Assembly (NCBI RefSeq): GCF_030815975.1 | Contig: NZ_JAUSXL010000001.1 | Span: forward strand, 124,001 to 188,000 | Direction: 5' to 3' | Length of the DNA stretch: 64,000 nt | Source: Variovorax paradoxus | GTDB lineage: Bacteria; Pseudomonadota; Gammaproteobacteria; Burkholderiales; Burkholderiaceae_C | Shown here: piece after piece, positions 18,038 to 26,400 of the stretch | Layout of the letters: the number at the start of each line of letters is the position of its first letter | How positions within the stretch are numbered: the first letter of the stretch is position 1 | Position numbers and translations under genes: made by a program | The notes under the pieces: model-generated | What the model saw: the letters and a program-made list of their open reading frames with translations, nothing else | The model's database searches: none | Told to the model about the DNA's origin: nothing

Positions 18038-18099
18038 GCTGTCACCTTTCTGCCGGCTGGCTGTCAGCAACTTGTCTGCCAGCTGTCAGCCAGCTTACA
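18038..18099 (-). promoter_or_regulatory. 11-bp-phased half-site array upstream of terC
   Basis: On the plus strand GCTGTCA occurs at 18038, 18060 and 18082 (exactly 22 bases apart) and GCTTACA at 18093 (11 further). The intermediate 11-bp positions 18049 (TCTGCCG) and 18071 (CTTGTCT) are weaker matches. Read on the minus strand, six heptamers each followed by a 4-base spacer line up at one helical turn. This is the arrangement used by OmpR/PhoB-family regulators. The array lies 65-126 bases upstream of the terC start, and an OmpR-family regulator is encoded about 2 kb away. No clear -10/-35 was identified between the array and the gene. Confidence 0.7.
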
Positions 18100-18127
18100 G
18101 CCGGCCGATGCAGCACTGACAGCAGGC

Positions 18128-19519
18128 TCAGGCCGCGCGCAGCGGGAAGAAGACGCTGAAGGTGTTGCCCACGCCGTCAATGTCTTCCTCCAGCGTGATG
18201 CGCGCACCGTGCAGCGTGGCGATTTCGCTGACGATCGCCAGGCCCAGGCCGCTGCCGTCCTCCTGTGTGCCGAGCAGGCGGTGAAAGCGCTCGAAGATGC
18301 GCGCGCGCTCCTCCACCGGCACACTCGGGCCGTCGTCGCTGATGGCCAGGCGGCACTGGTCGTTGTCGCTCTGGCCCAGCTGCACGGTCACGCGGCCGCC
18401 CGCCTGGCTGTAGCGCACCGCGTTGTCGATCAGGTTGTTGATGAGCTCGCGCAGCCGGTCGCGATCGGCGTTGATCACCAGCGGATGCCCGGCGCCTTCG
18501 AAGCCCAGGTCGATGTCGCGCTTGAGGGCCTGCGGCACCCAGTCCATGCTGACCTCCAGCGCGTAGGCATTCAGGTCGAGCGGCTGCAGCTGCATGGCAT
18601 CGAGCGCGCCGGGCTCGTTGCGCGCGAGCGAAAGCAGCTGGCGCACCAGCCGCGAGAGCCGGTCGGCGCTGATGTACAGCTGCGCGAGCGAATGGCGCAC
18701 GCGCTCGGGGTCGTTCTCCCGCAGCGCCAGCTCGATCTGCGCCTTCAGGCCGCTCACGGGTGTCTTCAGCTGGTGCGCGGCGTCGGCCACGAAGCGGTTC
18801 TGGAAATCGAAGGTGCGCCCGAGCCGCGCCATGAGTTCGTTGACCTCGTCCACCAGCGGCCGCACCTCGCCCGGCACGTCGTGGATGTCGATCGGGCTCA
18901 GGTCCAGGTGCGAGCGGTCCGACACCGCGCGCCGCAGCCGCTGCAGCGGCTCGAGCCCGCGCGAGACGCCGAACCAGACCACCGCCGTGGCCATCACGAT
19001 CAGCAGCAATTGCGGCACCACCACGTTGGCCACCATCTCCCACGCCAGATGCGTGCGCTTGTGCAGGGTTTCCGCCACCTGCACCAGCACCATCGGCGCC
19101 TCGGGGTTGCCGCCGATGGGCATCGAGGCGACCAGCATCCGCACCGGCTCGCCGCGCACCGTGTCGCGGTAGAAGCGCGGCCTGGCGGGGTCGCCGGCGC
19201 GCGGCGGCGGCATTTCCGCATCGCCGCCCAGTGCCTTGCCGTCCTCGCTCGCCACGCGGTAGAAGAGCAGGTCTTCCTGGTCGAGCAGCAGGATGTTGCC
19301 CGCGGCCTCCGACAGGTCGAGCCGCGGCTGCATGCCATCGAGCTTCACGTGCAGCACGATCTCGCGCCCGATCTCGTACAGCGCACGGTCGTAGGCGAGG
19401 TTGGAGAAACGCAGCGAATTCCAGTAGGCGGCGCCCGTGTCCAGCACCAGCAGCACGGCCAGCGGACCGAGCAGCCAGGCCAGCAGCTTGCGCTGCAGCC
19501 TGGGCTCAGGTTTGCGCAT
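18128..19519 (-). CDS. Sensor histidine kinase, TctE/QseC-like
   Basis: 463 residues. A short cytoplasmic N-terminus (MRKPEPRLQRKLLAWL) leads into membrane segment 1 (LLGPLAVLLVLDTGAAY), then a periplasmic TctE-type sensor domain (about residues 30-165, containing YDRALYEIGREI), membrane segment 2 (VVVPQLLLIVMATAVVWF) and a HAMP-like linker. The HisKA domain has FVADAAHQLKTPVSGL with the phospho-acceptor His. The HATPase domain has N-box INNLIDNAVRYS, G1 AISDDGPSV and G2 DGSGLGLAIV. The G1 motif lacks its second Gly. The gene overlaps the regulator gene by 14 bases. The ligand cannot be told; TctE relatives respond to tricarboxylates. Confidence 0.92.
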   Translation of the reverse strand: MRKPEPRLQRKLLAWLLGPLAVLLVLDTGAAYWNSLRFSNLAYDRALYEIGREIVLHVKLDGMQPRLDLSEAAGNILLLDQEDLLFYRVASEDGKALGGDAEMPPPRAGDPARPRFYRDTVRGEPVRMLVASMPIGGNPEAPMVLVQVAETLHKRTHLAWEMVANVVVPQLLLIVMATAVVWFGVSRGLEPLQRLRRAVSDRSHLDLSPIDIHDVPGEVRPLVDEVNELMARLGRTFDFQNRFVADAAHQLKTPVSGLKAQIELALRENDPERVRHSLAQLYISADRLSRLVRQLLSLARNEPGALDAMQLQPLDLNAYALEVSMDWVPQALKRDIDLGFEGAGHPLVINADRDRLRELINNLIDNAVRYSQAGGRVTVQLGQSDNDQCRLAISDDGPSVPVEERARIFERFHRLLGTQEDGSGLGLAIVSEIATLHGARITLEEDIDGVGNTFSVFFPLRAA

Positions 19520-20180
19520 CGCCGCGGTCCATCAGATAGCCCATGCCGCGCACGGTGCGGATCTCGCATCCGAGCGGTTCGAGCTTCTTGCGCAGCCGGT
19601 AGACGTTGACCTCGATCGCGTTTTCGCCGACCTCGTCGCCCCACCCGTAGAGATGGTTGACCATCTGCTCTTTGCCCACGACACGCCCCTCGCGCATCAT
19701 CAGCAGTTCCAGCACGGCGAGCTCGCGCGGCGACAGATCGAGCGGTTTCTTGTCGTAGAACACGCGGCGGCCCACCGTGTCGAAGCGCAGCAGGCCGTGT
19801 TCGAGGAAAGGCGTGGAGTTGGTACCGCGGCGCAGCAGCGCCCGCACGCGCGCTTCCAGCTCCGGCAGGTCGAAGGGCTTGGCCAGGTAATCGTCGGCGC
19901 CCAGGTCGAGTCCGCGCACGCGGTCCTGCAGGGTGTCGAAGGCGGTCAGCATCAGCACCGGCATGGTGGACCTGCGCGCGCGCAGCCGCCGCAGCACGTC
20001 CAGCCCGCTCAGCTTGGGCAGGCCGATGTCCAGGATCGCGAGGTCGTAGATGCCGAGCGCCAGCGCATGGTCGGCCTCTTCGCCGGTGGAGACCATGTCC
20101 ACCGCGTGGGCGGACTGCACCAGCGCGCGCGAGAGCGCGTCGGCCAGCACCTTGTCGTCCTCTACCAGCAGTATCCGCAT
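19506..20180 (-). CDS. OmpR-family response regulator, TctD/QseB-like
   Basis: 224 residues. The receiver domain (1-120) has acidic pocket VEDD, phospho-acceptor Asp in LAILDIGLPKLSG, Thr in LMLTAFD and Lys in DDYLAKPFDLPEL. The C-terminal winged helix (about 128-220) contains LSPRELAVLELLMMREG and the recognition helix region NAIEVNVYRLRKKLEP. It is the first gene of the two-component operon, with the kinase downstream. Likely targets include the phased half-sites upstream of terC and a dyad in its own leader. Confidence 0.94.
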   Translation of the reverse strand: MRILLVEDDKVLADALSRALVQSAHAVDMVSTGEEADHALALGIYDLAILDIGLPKLSGLDVLRRLRARRSTMPVLMLTAFDTLQDRVRGLDLGADDYLAKPFDLPELEARVRALLRRGTNSTPFLEHGLLRFDTVGRRVFYDKKPLDLSPRELAVLELLMMREGRVVGKEQMVNHLYGWGDEVGENAIEVNVYRLRKKLEPLGCEIRTVRGMGYLMDRGDAQT

Positions 20181-20194
20181 TGATTCTCGCCCCG

Positions 20195-20222
20195 GCGGTA
20201 AGCAGCCGAATATGCTAACCGC
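20195..20222 (-). promoter_or_regulatory. Near-perfect dyad upstream of the response-regulator gene
   Basis: GCGGTAAGC (20195-20203) and GCTAACCGC (20214-20222) form an inverted repeat with 8 of 9 pairs around a 10-base spacer, 15 bases upstream of the regulator's ATG. The arm resembles the weaker terC half-site TGTAAGC. It could be an autoregulatory site or part of the promoter. The rest of the 187-base gap up to 20367 holds no gene I can support. Confidence 0.45.
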
Positions 20223-20367
20223 AATGCCCCGGGGGAAACGGATGGCGCCGGTTCAGGCGCAGGCGTAGCTCGCGGCCAGGTTGGGGTCGCCCCTGGGCAT
20301 CGCTTCTTCGTGGTCGGGGTCGAGCAGCGGCAAGCTCGAGCCTGTCGCCGACGCCGCATTGCGCGCC

Positions 20368-21705
20368 TCAACGCTCGCGCGCAGCGCGGTGCAGCACCTG
20401 GGTGACCGGCTCTACCAGGTACTGGAGCGCAGTGCGCTCGCCCCCCAGCAGGTAGATCTCGGCGGGCATGCCGGCGAGCAGCTTCAGGTCTCCCGCTGTC
20501 GCGAGCGAATCCGCATCGGCCTCGACCAGCACCGAGTAGTAGGGCGCGCTGGTCGTACGGTCGATCAGGCGGTCGCCCGACACATAGACCACCTTGCCGC
20601 GCACCAGTGGCGTGGTGCGGTACTTGAATGCCGTGAAACGGATCTCGGCCGACTGCCCGCGCTGAATCCGGCCGATATCCTCGGGGCGGACGCGCGCATC
20701 GGTCACCAGGCGGGTGTCGTCCGGCACCACGTCGGCAATGGTCTCGCGAGGCGGGATCACCGCGCCGGGCGTTGAATACTTCAGGTCGATGATCTCGCCG
20801 CTGGCCGGCGCCACGATCACCTGGCGCGCCGAGGCGTCGGCCGACTTGCGCCGCTCCTGTTCGATCTCGGCCAGCCGCGCGGCCGTGACCTTGAGCTGGT
20901 CGCTTGCCTGCTGGCGGTAGTCGTTCTCCAGCGAGCGGATGCGCAGATCGGCATCGACCGTGCGCTGCTGGGCGCGCGCCAGTTCCGCGCGCCGCTCCTC
21001 GATCTTCACGCCGTAGTCGGCCACGGTGCCTTCGAGTTGCGCGATGCGCGCGGACGAGATGAAGCCGTCCTTGAGCAGCTTGCGGTTGGTCTCCAGATCG
21101 CCCTTCTGGAACTTCATCGACTCGCCCGCCTGCATGATCTGCGCGCGCAGCGCGACGATTTCCTCGGCCACCTTTTCGCGCTGCGAGCGCAGCAACCCGG
21201 TCTGTCCCACCAGCGCATCGCGCCGCGCATCGAACAGCGAGCGTTCCTTGGCCATCTGCTCGGCCAGGCGCGGATCGCTTGCCGCGGTCTCCATCACGTC
21301 GGGCGGAAAGGTGATCGCGCGCGCCATGGTCTGCTCCGCGTCGAGCCGCGCGAGGCTGGCGCGCTCGGTCTTGACGCGGTGGTCCAACCGGTTCCTGTCG
21401 GCATCGACCGAGACATCGCCCAGCACCAGCAAGGGTTCCCCCTGCCGCACATGCTGGCCATCGCGCACCAGCACCTCGCGCACGATGCCGCCTTCGGCAT
21501 GCTGCACCGGGCGCCGGTTCAGGTCCACCTTCACATACGCTTGTGCCACCACGGCGGAGGACAGCGGCGCGAAGCTCATCCAGGCGGCCAGCGGCAGCAG
21601 CCCGGCGACGATCACGGTCATGCCCCAGTCGGTCAGGCGGCGTGCCTCGCGGACGTGGGGCGCCAGCGGATCATTGGCAGCGAGCACGTGCATCGAGCCG
21701 TTCAT
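20368..21705 (-). CDS. HlyD-family type I secretion periplasmic adaptor
   Basis: 445 residues in the HlyD/PrtE/LapC membrane-fusion family. One membrane helix lies near residues 25-48 (WGMTVIVAGLLPLAAWMSF). The lipoyl-type half-motif (VKVDLNRRPVQHAEGGIVRE, VLVRDGQHVRQGEPLL) is typical of type I secretion adaptors. A long coiled-coil hairpin covers about residues 110-290, and the second half-lipoyl plus barrel (APASGEIIDLKYSTPGAVI, PPRETIADVVPDD) follow. It joins the ABC exporter to an outer membrane channel. It overlaps the exporter gene by four bases. No tolC-like gene follows, so the channel must be encoded elsewhere. Confidence 0.93.
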   Translation of the reverse strand: MNGSMHVLAANDPLAPHVREARRLTDWGMTVIVAGLLPLAAWMSFAPLSSAVVAQAYVKVDLNRRPVQHAEGGIVREVLVRDGQHVRQGEPLLVLGDVSVDADRNRLDHRVKTERASLARLDAEQTMARAITFPPDVMETAASDPRLAEQMAKERSLFDARRDALVGQTGLLRSQREKVAEEIVALRAQIMQAGESMKFQKGDLETNRKLLKDGFISSARIAQLEGTVADYGVKIEERRAELARAQQRTVDADLRIRSLENDYRQQASDQLKVTAARLAEIEQERRKSADASARQVIVAPASGEIIDLKYSTPGAVIPPRETIADVVPDDTRLVTDARVRPEDIGRIQRGQSAEIRFTAFKYRTTPLVRGKVVYVSGDRLIDRTTSAPYYSVLVEADADSLATAGDLKLLAGMPAEIYLLGGERTALQYLVEPVTQVLHRAARER

Positions 21706-23438
21706 GAGACCTTCTCCAGCGGCGCAGCGGGCGCAGGAAGAGGACCCGTGCGCGGCATCGCCACGACCTGCCCGCCGCCCGTGTTCTGGCCCGGCCGCTT
21801 CATCGCCTGCGTGACCTCCGCCACCGTGCCGTAGTGCTGCACCCGGCCGGCGTCCAGCACCAGCATCTTGTCCATGTGCTGCACCAGCGTGCTGCGGTGC
21901 GTGACCACCACCACAGTGACTTGCCCGTTCAGGGCCTTGAGCGCCTCCCCGAGCGCCAGTTCACCCGCACCATCGAGATTTGAATTGGGTTCATCCAGCA
22001 CCAGCAACTTCGGGTCGCCGTACAGCGCCCGTGCCAGCGCAATGCGCTGGCGCTGCCCCGGCGAGAGCATCACGCCGCTGGCGTCGATCACGGTGTCGTA
22101 GCCCTGCTCCAGCGCCAGGATCAGCTCATGCACGCCGGCACGCTGCGCCGCCCGCACCACCTGTTCCGAGTCGACCTCTCCCAGCCGCGCAATGTTCTCG
22201 GCGACGGTGCCGGCAAACAGTTCGACGTCCTGCGGCACGTAGCCGAGCCAGGGCCCGAGCTGCTCGCGCGGCCATTGCGCCAGATCGACGTGGTCGAGCC
22301 GCACGACGCCGGCGTTGGGCGTCCACAGGCCGGTGAGCAGGCGCACCAGGGTCGATTTGCCGGCCCCGCTGGGGCCGAGGATGGCCAGCGATTCGCCGGG
22401 TTCCAGGCTCAGCGAGATGCCGGCCAGGATCATCCGTTCGCTCTGCGGCGGCCGGTAAACCAGGCCCTGTGCGTGCAGCCGCCCGCTCGGTGCCGGCAGC
22501 GCCATGCGTTGCGGCTGGCGCTCGGCGGCACCCAGCAGTTCGGACAGGCGCGCGAACGCGAGGCGCCCCTCGGCCAGCACGCGCCAGCTGCCCACCACCT
22601 GCTCCACCGGCGCCAGCGCCCGGCCCAGCAGGATGGTGCAGGCCACCAGGATGCCCGGCGTGCCTTCGCCGGTGATGACGAGGTAGGCGCCGAGCGCCTG
22701 CAGCAGGACCTGCACTGCCTGGCGCGTGGTGCGCGTCAGCGCCGCGATCGCCACCGACTTGCGTGCGGTCGGACCCTGCAGCGCGGTCACCCCGGCGTTG
22801 AGATGCCGCCAGCGCCCGACCAGCGCGTCGCCCATGCCGAGCGACTGCGCCACCTCGGCGTTCTGCATCGAGGATTCGAGGTAGCGCGTGGCCTTGGCGG
22901 CTTCCTTCTGCAGCGCTTCGATGCCGCGGCGCGTGGCGCGGTCGTTCACCACGGCGAGGAGGAGCATCAGCAAGGACGCACCCGCGGCCGCCATGCCCAG
23001 CAGCGGATGGGCCAGCCAGATGACGGCGACGTAGACGAAGGCCCAGGGTGCATCGAACAGCGCCAGCAGCCCCTGGGCCGAGAACAGGTTGCGCAGCGCC
23101 GCGACGTCGCGCAGCCCTTCGGACGGCACACGCTCGGCACGGTGCGCCGATCTGGCCAGCATGACCTTGGCCACCGTCGGCGACAGCTGCTCGGCGATCA
23201 GGTTGCCCGCGACACCCTGCAGCCGGCTGCGCAGGTAATCCAGCATCAGCATCAGGCCGAGCGCCACCGCCACGCCAAGCAGCAGCACCAGCAGCGTCTC
23301 CCGGCTTTGGCTTGTCAGCACGCGGTCGAACACCTGCAGCATGAAGAGCGCGGGGGCGAGCAGCAGCAGGTTCACGAAGAAAGAGAAGCCTGCGACAAAA
23401 AGTAGCGGTCGCCGGAGAAGCTGGAGAAGAGGCTTCAT
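21702..23438 (-). CDS. Type I secretion ABC exporter (PrtD family permease/ATPase)
   Basis: 578 residues. The N-terminal half has six membrane segments (first around LLFVAGFSFFVNLLLLAPALFML) with the PrtD-type phrase MLQVFDRVLTSQS. The C-terminal ATPase has Walker A LGPSGAGKSTLVRLL, a Q-loop in GYVPQDVELFAGTVAEN, signature LSPGQRQRIALARAL, Walker B LLVLDEPNSNLD and H-loop VVVTHR. There is no N-terminal C39 peptidase, as expected for substrates with a C-terminal signal. It is located between the adhesin and the HlyD genes, all in the same direction, so the adhesin is its obvious cargo. Confidence 0.94.
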   Translation of the reverse strand: MKPLLQLLRRPLLFVAGFSFFVNLLLLAPALFMLQVFDRVLTSQSRETLLVLLLGVAVALGLMLMLDYLRSRLQGVAGNLIAEQLSPTVAKVMLARSAHRAERVPSEGLRDVAALRNLFSAQGLLALFDAPWAFVYVAVIWLAHPLLGMAAAGASLLMLLLAVVNDRATRRGIEALQKEAAKATRYLESSMQNAEVAQSLGMGDALVGRWRHLNAGVTALQGPTARKSVAIAALTRTTRQAVQVLLQALGAYLVITGEGTPGILVACTILLGRALAPVEQVVGSWRVLAEGRLAFARLSELLGAAERQPQRMALPAPSGRLHAQGLVYRPPQSERMILAGISLSLEPGESLAILGPSGAGKSTLVRLLTGLWTPNAGVVRLDHVDLAQWPREQLGPWLGYVPQDVELFAGTVAENIARLGEVDSEQVVRAAQRAGVHELILALEQGYDTVIDASGVMLSPGQRQRIALARALYGDPKLLVLDEPNSNLDGAGELALGEALKALNGQVTVVVVTHRSTLVQHMDKMLVLDAGRVQHYGTVAEVTQAMKRPGQNTGGGQVVAMPRTGPLPAPAAPLEKVS

Positions 23439-23490
23439 GTCGATGTCTCTCGTGTGCCGCCGCCTGCATCCACAGGCGGCAGGCGAAAGC

Positions 23491-26400
23491 TCACAGGCCG
23501 ACCTTGATGTCGTTGCTGTCGAAGGTGTCGGCCGGATTGCTCAGCGTCAATGTCGCCACCAGTGTGCGGTTGGCGACGCCCAGGCCGTCGGAGTCGTAGT
23601 ACAGGTTGCCCGTCGCGCTGTCGTAGATCACATGCACGCCCGCGCCCACCGTGTCTCCCGCGCCACCGCCGTTCGAGGACGCGAATTCGGATGCGGACAG
23701 CGTGCTGCCGCTTGCGGTGGTGATTGCCGTGAAGGTTCCGAGCGACAGCTCGATCACGTCGCCGCTCGCCGCCGATCCCGAAGCATTGAAGTCGGTGACC
23801 GAGTCCACTGCGTTGGGTGCCGAGTCGAAGACGAAGGTGTCGTTGTCCGCCCCACCGGTAAGTATGTCGGCGCCGGTCCCGCCGACGATGCGGTCGTCGC
23901 CCGCAAGGCCGCTGATCGCATCGTTGCCGCCGCCGCCGCGCAACTGGTCGGCCGACGCCGAACCGGTAATCGTGTCGGCGAAGGCCGTGCCGATGACGCC
24001 CTCGAAGTTCTTGTAGCCGTCGGTGCCGAGCCCGGCGGCGCTGGCATTGAAGCTTGTCGTGCTGCTGCTTTGCGTCAACGTGAACGTGAGCCCGGCTGTG
24101 CCGTCCGAAAAGTCGAGCAGGTCTGCGCCGCCCGCACCGTCGAGCGTATCGTTTCCGGCGCCGCCGCGGAGGATGTCGTTCGAGGTGCTGCCGGTGAGGG
24201 TGTCGGCCAGGCTGGTGCCGATCACGCCTTCGATGTTCTGGTATTCGTCGTTGTTGCCGAGTCCGCCGGTGCCGTTGGCGATGCTGGTCAACACCGCACT
24301 CTGGACCAGCGTGAAATTGACCGCCACGCTCCCGTCCGAGAAGTCGAGCAGGTCCTCGCTGCCGGCGCCGCCGTCCATCGAATCGTTGCTGCCGACGCCG
24401 CCTCGCAGCACATCGTTGCCACCGCCCCCCGACAGCGTGTCGTTGCCGTCGCCACCGACCAGAAGGTCGTTGCCAGCGGAGCCAGTCAGCGTGTCGGCAC
24501 TGTTGCCGGTCCCCCCGATGAAGATGTCACCGGCCGCACCACCCGTCAGCTCGTCGGTACCGCCGCGGCCATCGATGTAGGAGGCCTGGTACGTGCCGGT
24601 CGCGCTGAGATCGATCGTGTCGGCGCCGTTTCCAGTGGACACGGCTCTGACGTCAACCGTCGCCGTCGCCGTGGTGGTGCCCCCCGCGCCGTCCGACACG
24701 GTGTACTGGAAACTGCCGGCCGTGGCGCCCGCCGTGTTGCCGCTGGTAAAGCTGATCGTCCCGTTGGCGGCGTTCAGGGTCAGGCCGGAAATTCCGACCG
24801 CGCTGCCGACGCTGGTGATCGTCAAGGCGAGACCGTCGATGTCGGTGTCGTTGCCGAGCAGCGAACTCACCGACAGCGTGACGAGCGTGCTGCTCGATAC
24901 GATGATCCTGTCGGCCGCGGCGACCGGGTTGTCGTTCACCGCGCTGACTGTGAGGCTTGCCGTGTCGGTGGCGCTCGAGAACGCAGAGCTTCCTCCATTC
25001 GTCACGGTGCTCACCGTGGTGCCAGCCACGCCGCTCGTCTGGTCCCAGGCGCGGAAGGTGATGCCATCGCTGACCGTCCCGCTGAAGTTCGAATTCGCCT
25101 GGAAGTAGACACGCGTGTTCGCGTCCGCGGCCAACAGCAGTGACGAAGAGTTCGACACCGGCCCCACGGCCGCCCAGTTGGCGCCGCCGTTGGTGGAATA
25201 CCACCAGCTTCCGTTGGTGGCATTCACGCCCGTCAATGCGATGCCGGTGATGGCGCCGTTGTCCGCGTCGGTCACGTTGTCGAGGCCGCCGACCGGCGGA
25301 TTCAGATTCACCAAGCTCGTTACGAGCGTCCCGACGGCCCCGATCGGTCCGCCGGCATCCTCGTTGACCGACCCCAGAGCGGGTGTCGCGGCAGCACTCA
25401 GGACCGGTGCATCGTTGGTGCCGGCGATGGTCACGGTCACCACCCTGCTGGCTGTCCCGTCGGACGAGACTGCAGTGAAGCTGTCGCTGATCGATTGGCC
25501 TGCGGCCAGCTGCTGGATCGCCGCCTGGGCATTGTTGGCCGTGTAGGTCCAGTTGCCATTGGCCGCCAGCGCGAAGCTGCCGTAGCCGTTGCTGCCGCCG
25601 GTGCTCGCCTGCGGCGCGAAGTTCGACTGGCCTTGGTCGACATCGGCAATCGTGAGCGCACCACCAGTGCTCAGGTTCGGTGTCGAGGCATCCTCGCTCA
25701 CCCCACCGCTCGCGACGCCGCCGATCACCGGAACATCGTTAGTGCCAGTGATGGTCACCGTCACGAGCTGGCTGGCCGTGCCGTCGGACGACACCGCGGT
25801 GAAGCTCTCGCTGATCGATTGACCCGCGCCCAGTTGCTGGATCGCCGCCTGGCTGTTGTTGGCGGCGTAGGTCCAGTTGCCGTCGGCTGCCAATGTAAAG
25901 CTGCCGTAGCCGTTGCTGCCGGCGGTGCCGGTCTGGGCCGCGAAGTTCGACTGTCCTGCATCCACATCGGCGATCGTCAGCGCGCCGCTGGTGCTCAAGT
26001 TCGGTGCCGAGGCATCCTCGCCGACCGCGCCGCTCGCAACGCCGCCGATCACCGGAACGTCGTTGGTCCCGGTAATGGTCACGGTCACAAGTTGGCTGGC
26101 CGTGCCGTCGGAGGACACCGCGGTGAAGCTGTCGCTGATCGATTGACCCGCGCCCAGCTGCTGGATCGCCGCCTGACCATTGTTGGCCGTGTAGGTCCAA
26201 CTGCCATCAGCCAGCAAGTTGAAGCTGCCGTAGCCGCTGCTGCCAGCAGTGCTCGCTTGAGGCGCGAAGTTCGACTGGCCTTGGTCGACATCGGCAATCG
26301 TCAGCGCACCGCCGGTGCTCAGGTTCGGTGTCGAGGCATCCTCGCTCAGCGCGCCACTGGCCACCCCGCCGATCACCGGCACGTCGTTGGTGCCGGTAAT

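Noticed and set aside
20260..20371. Small minus-strand frame between the response regulator and the HlyD gene
   Set aside because: No start with a ribosome site and no family similarity; high GC keeps frames open by chance.
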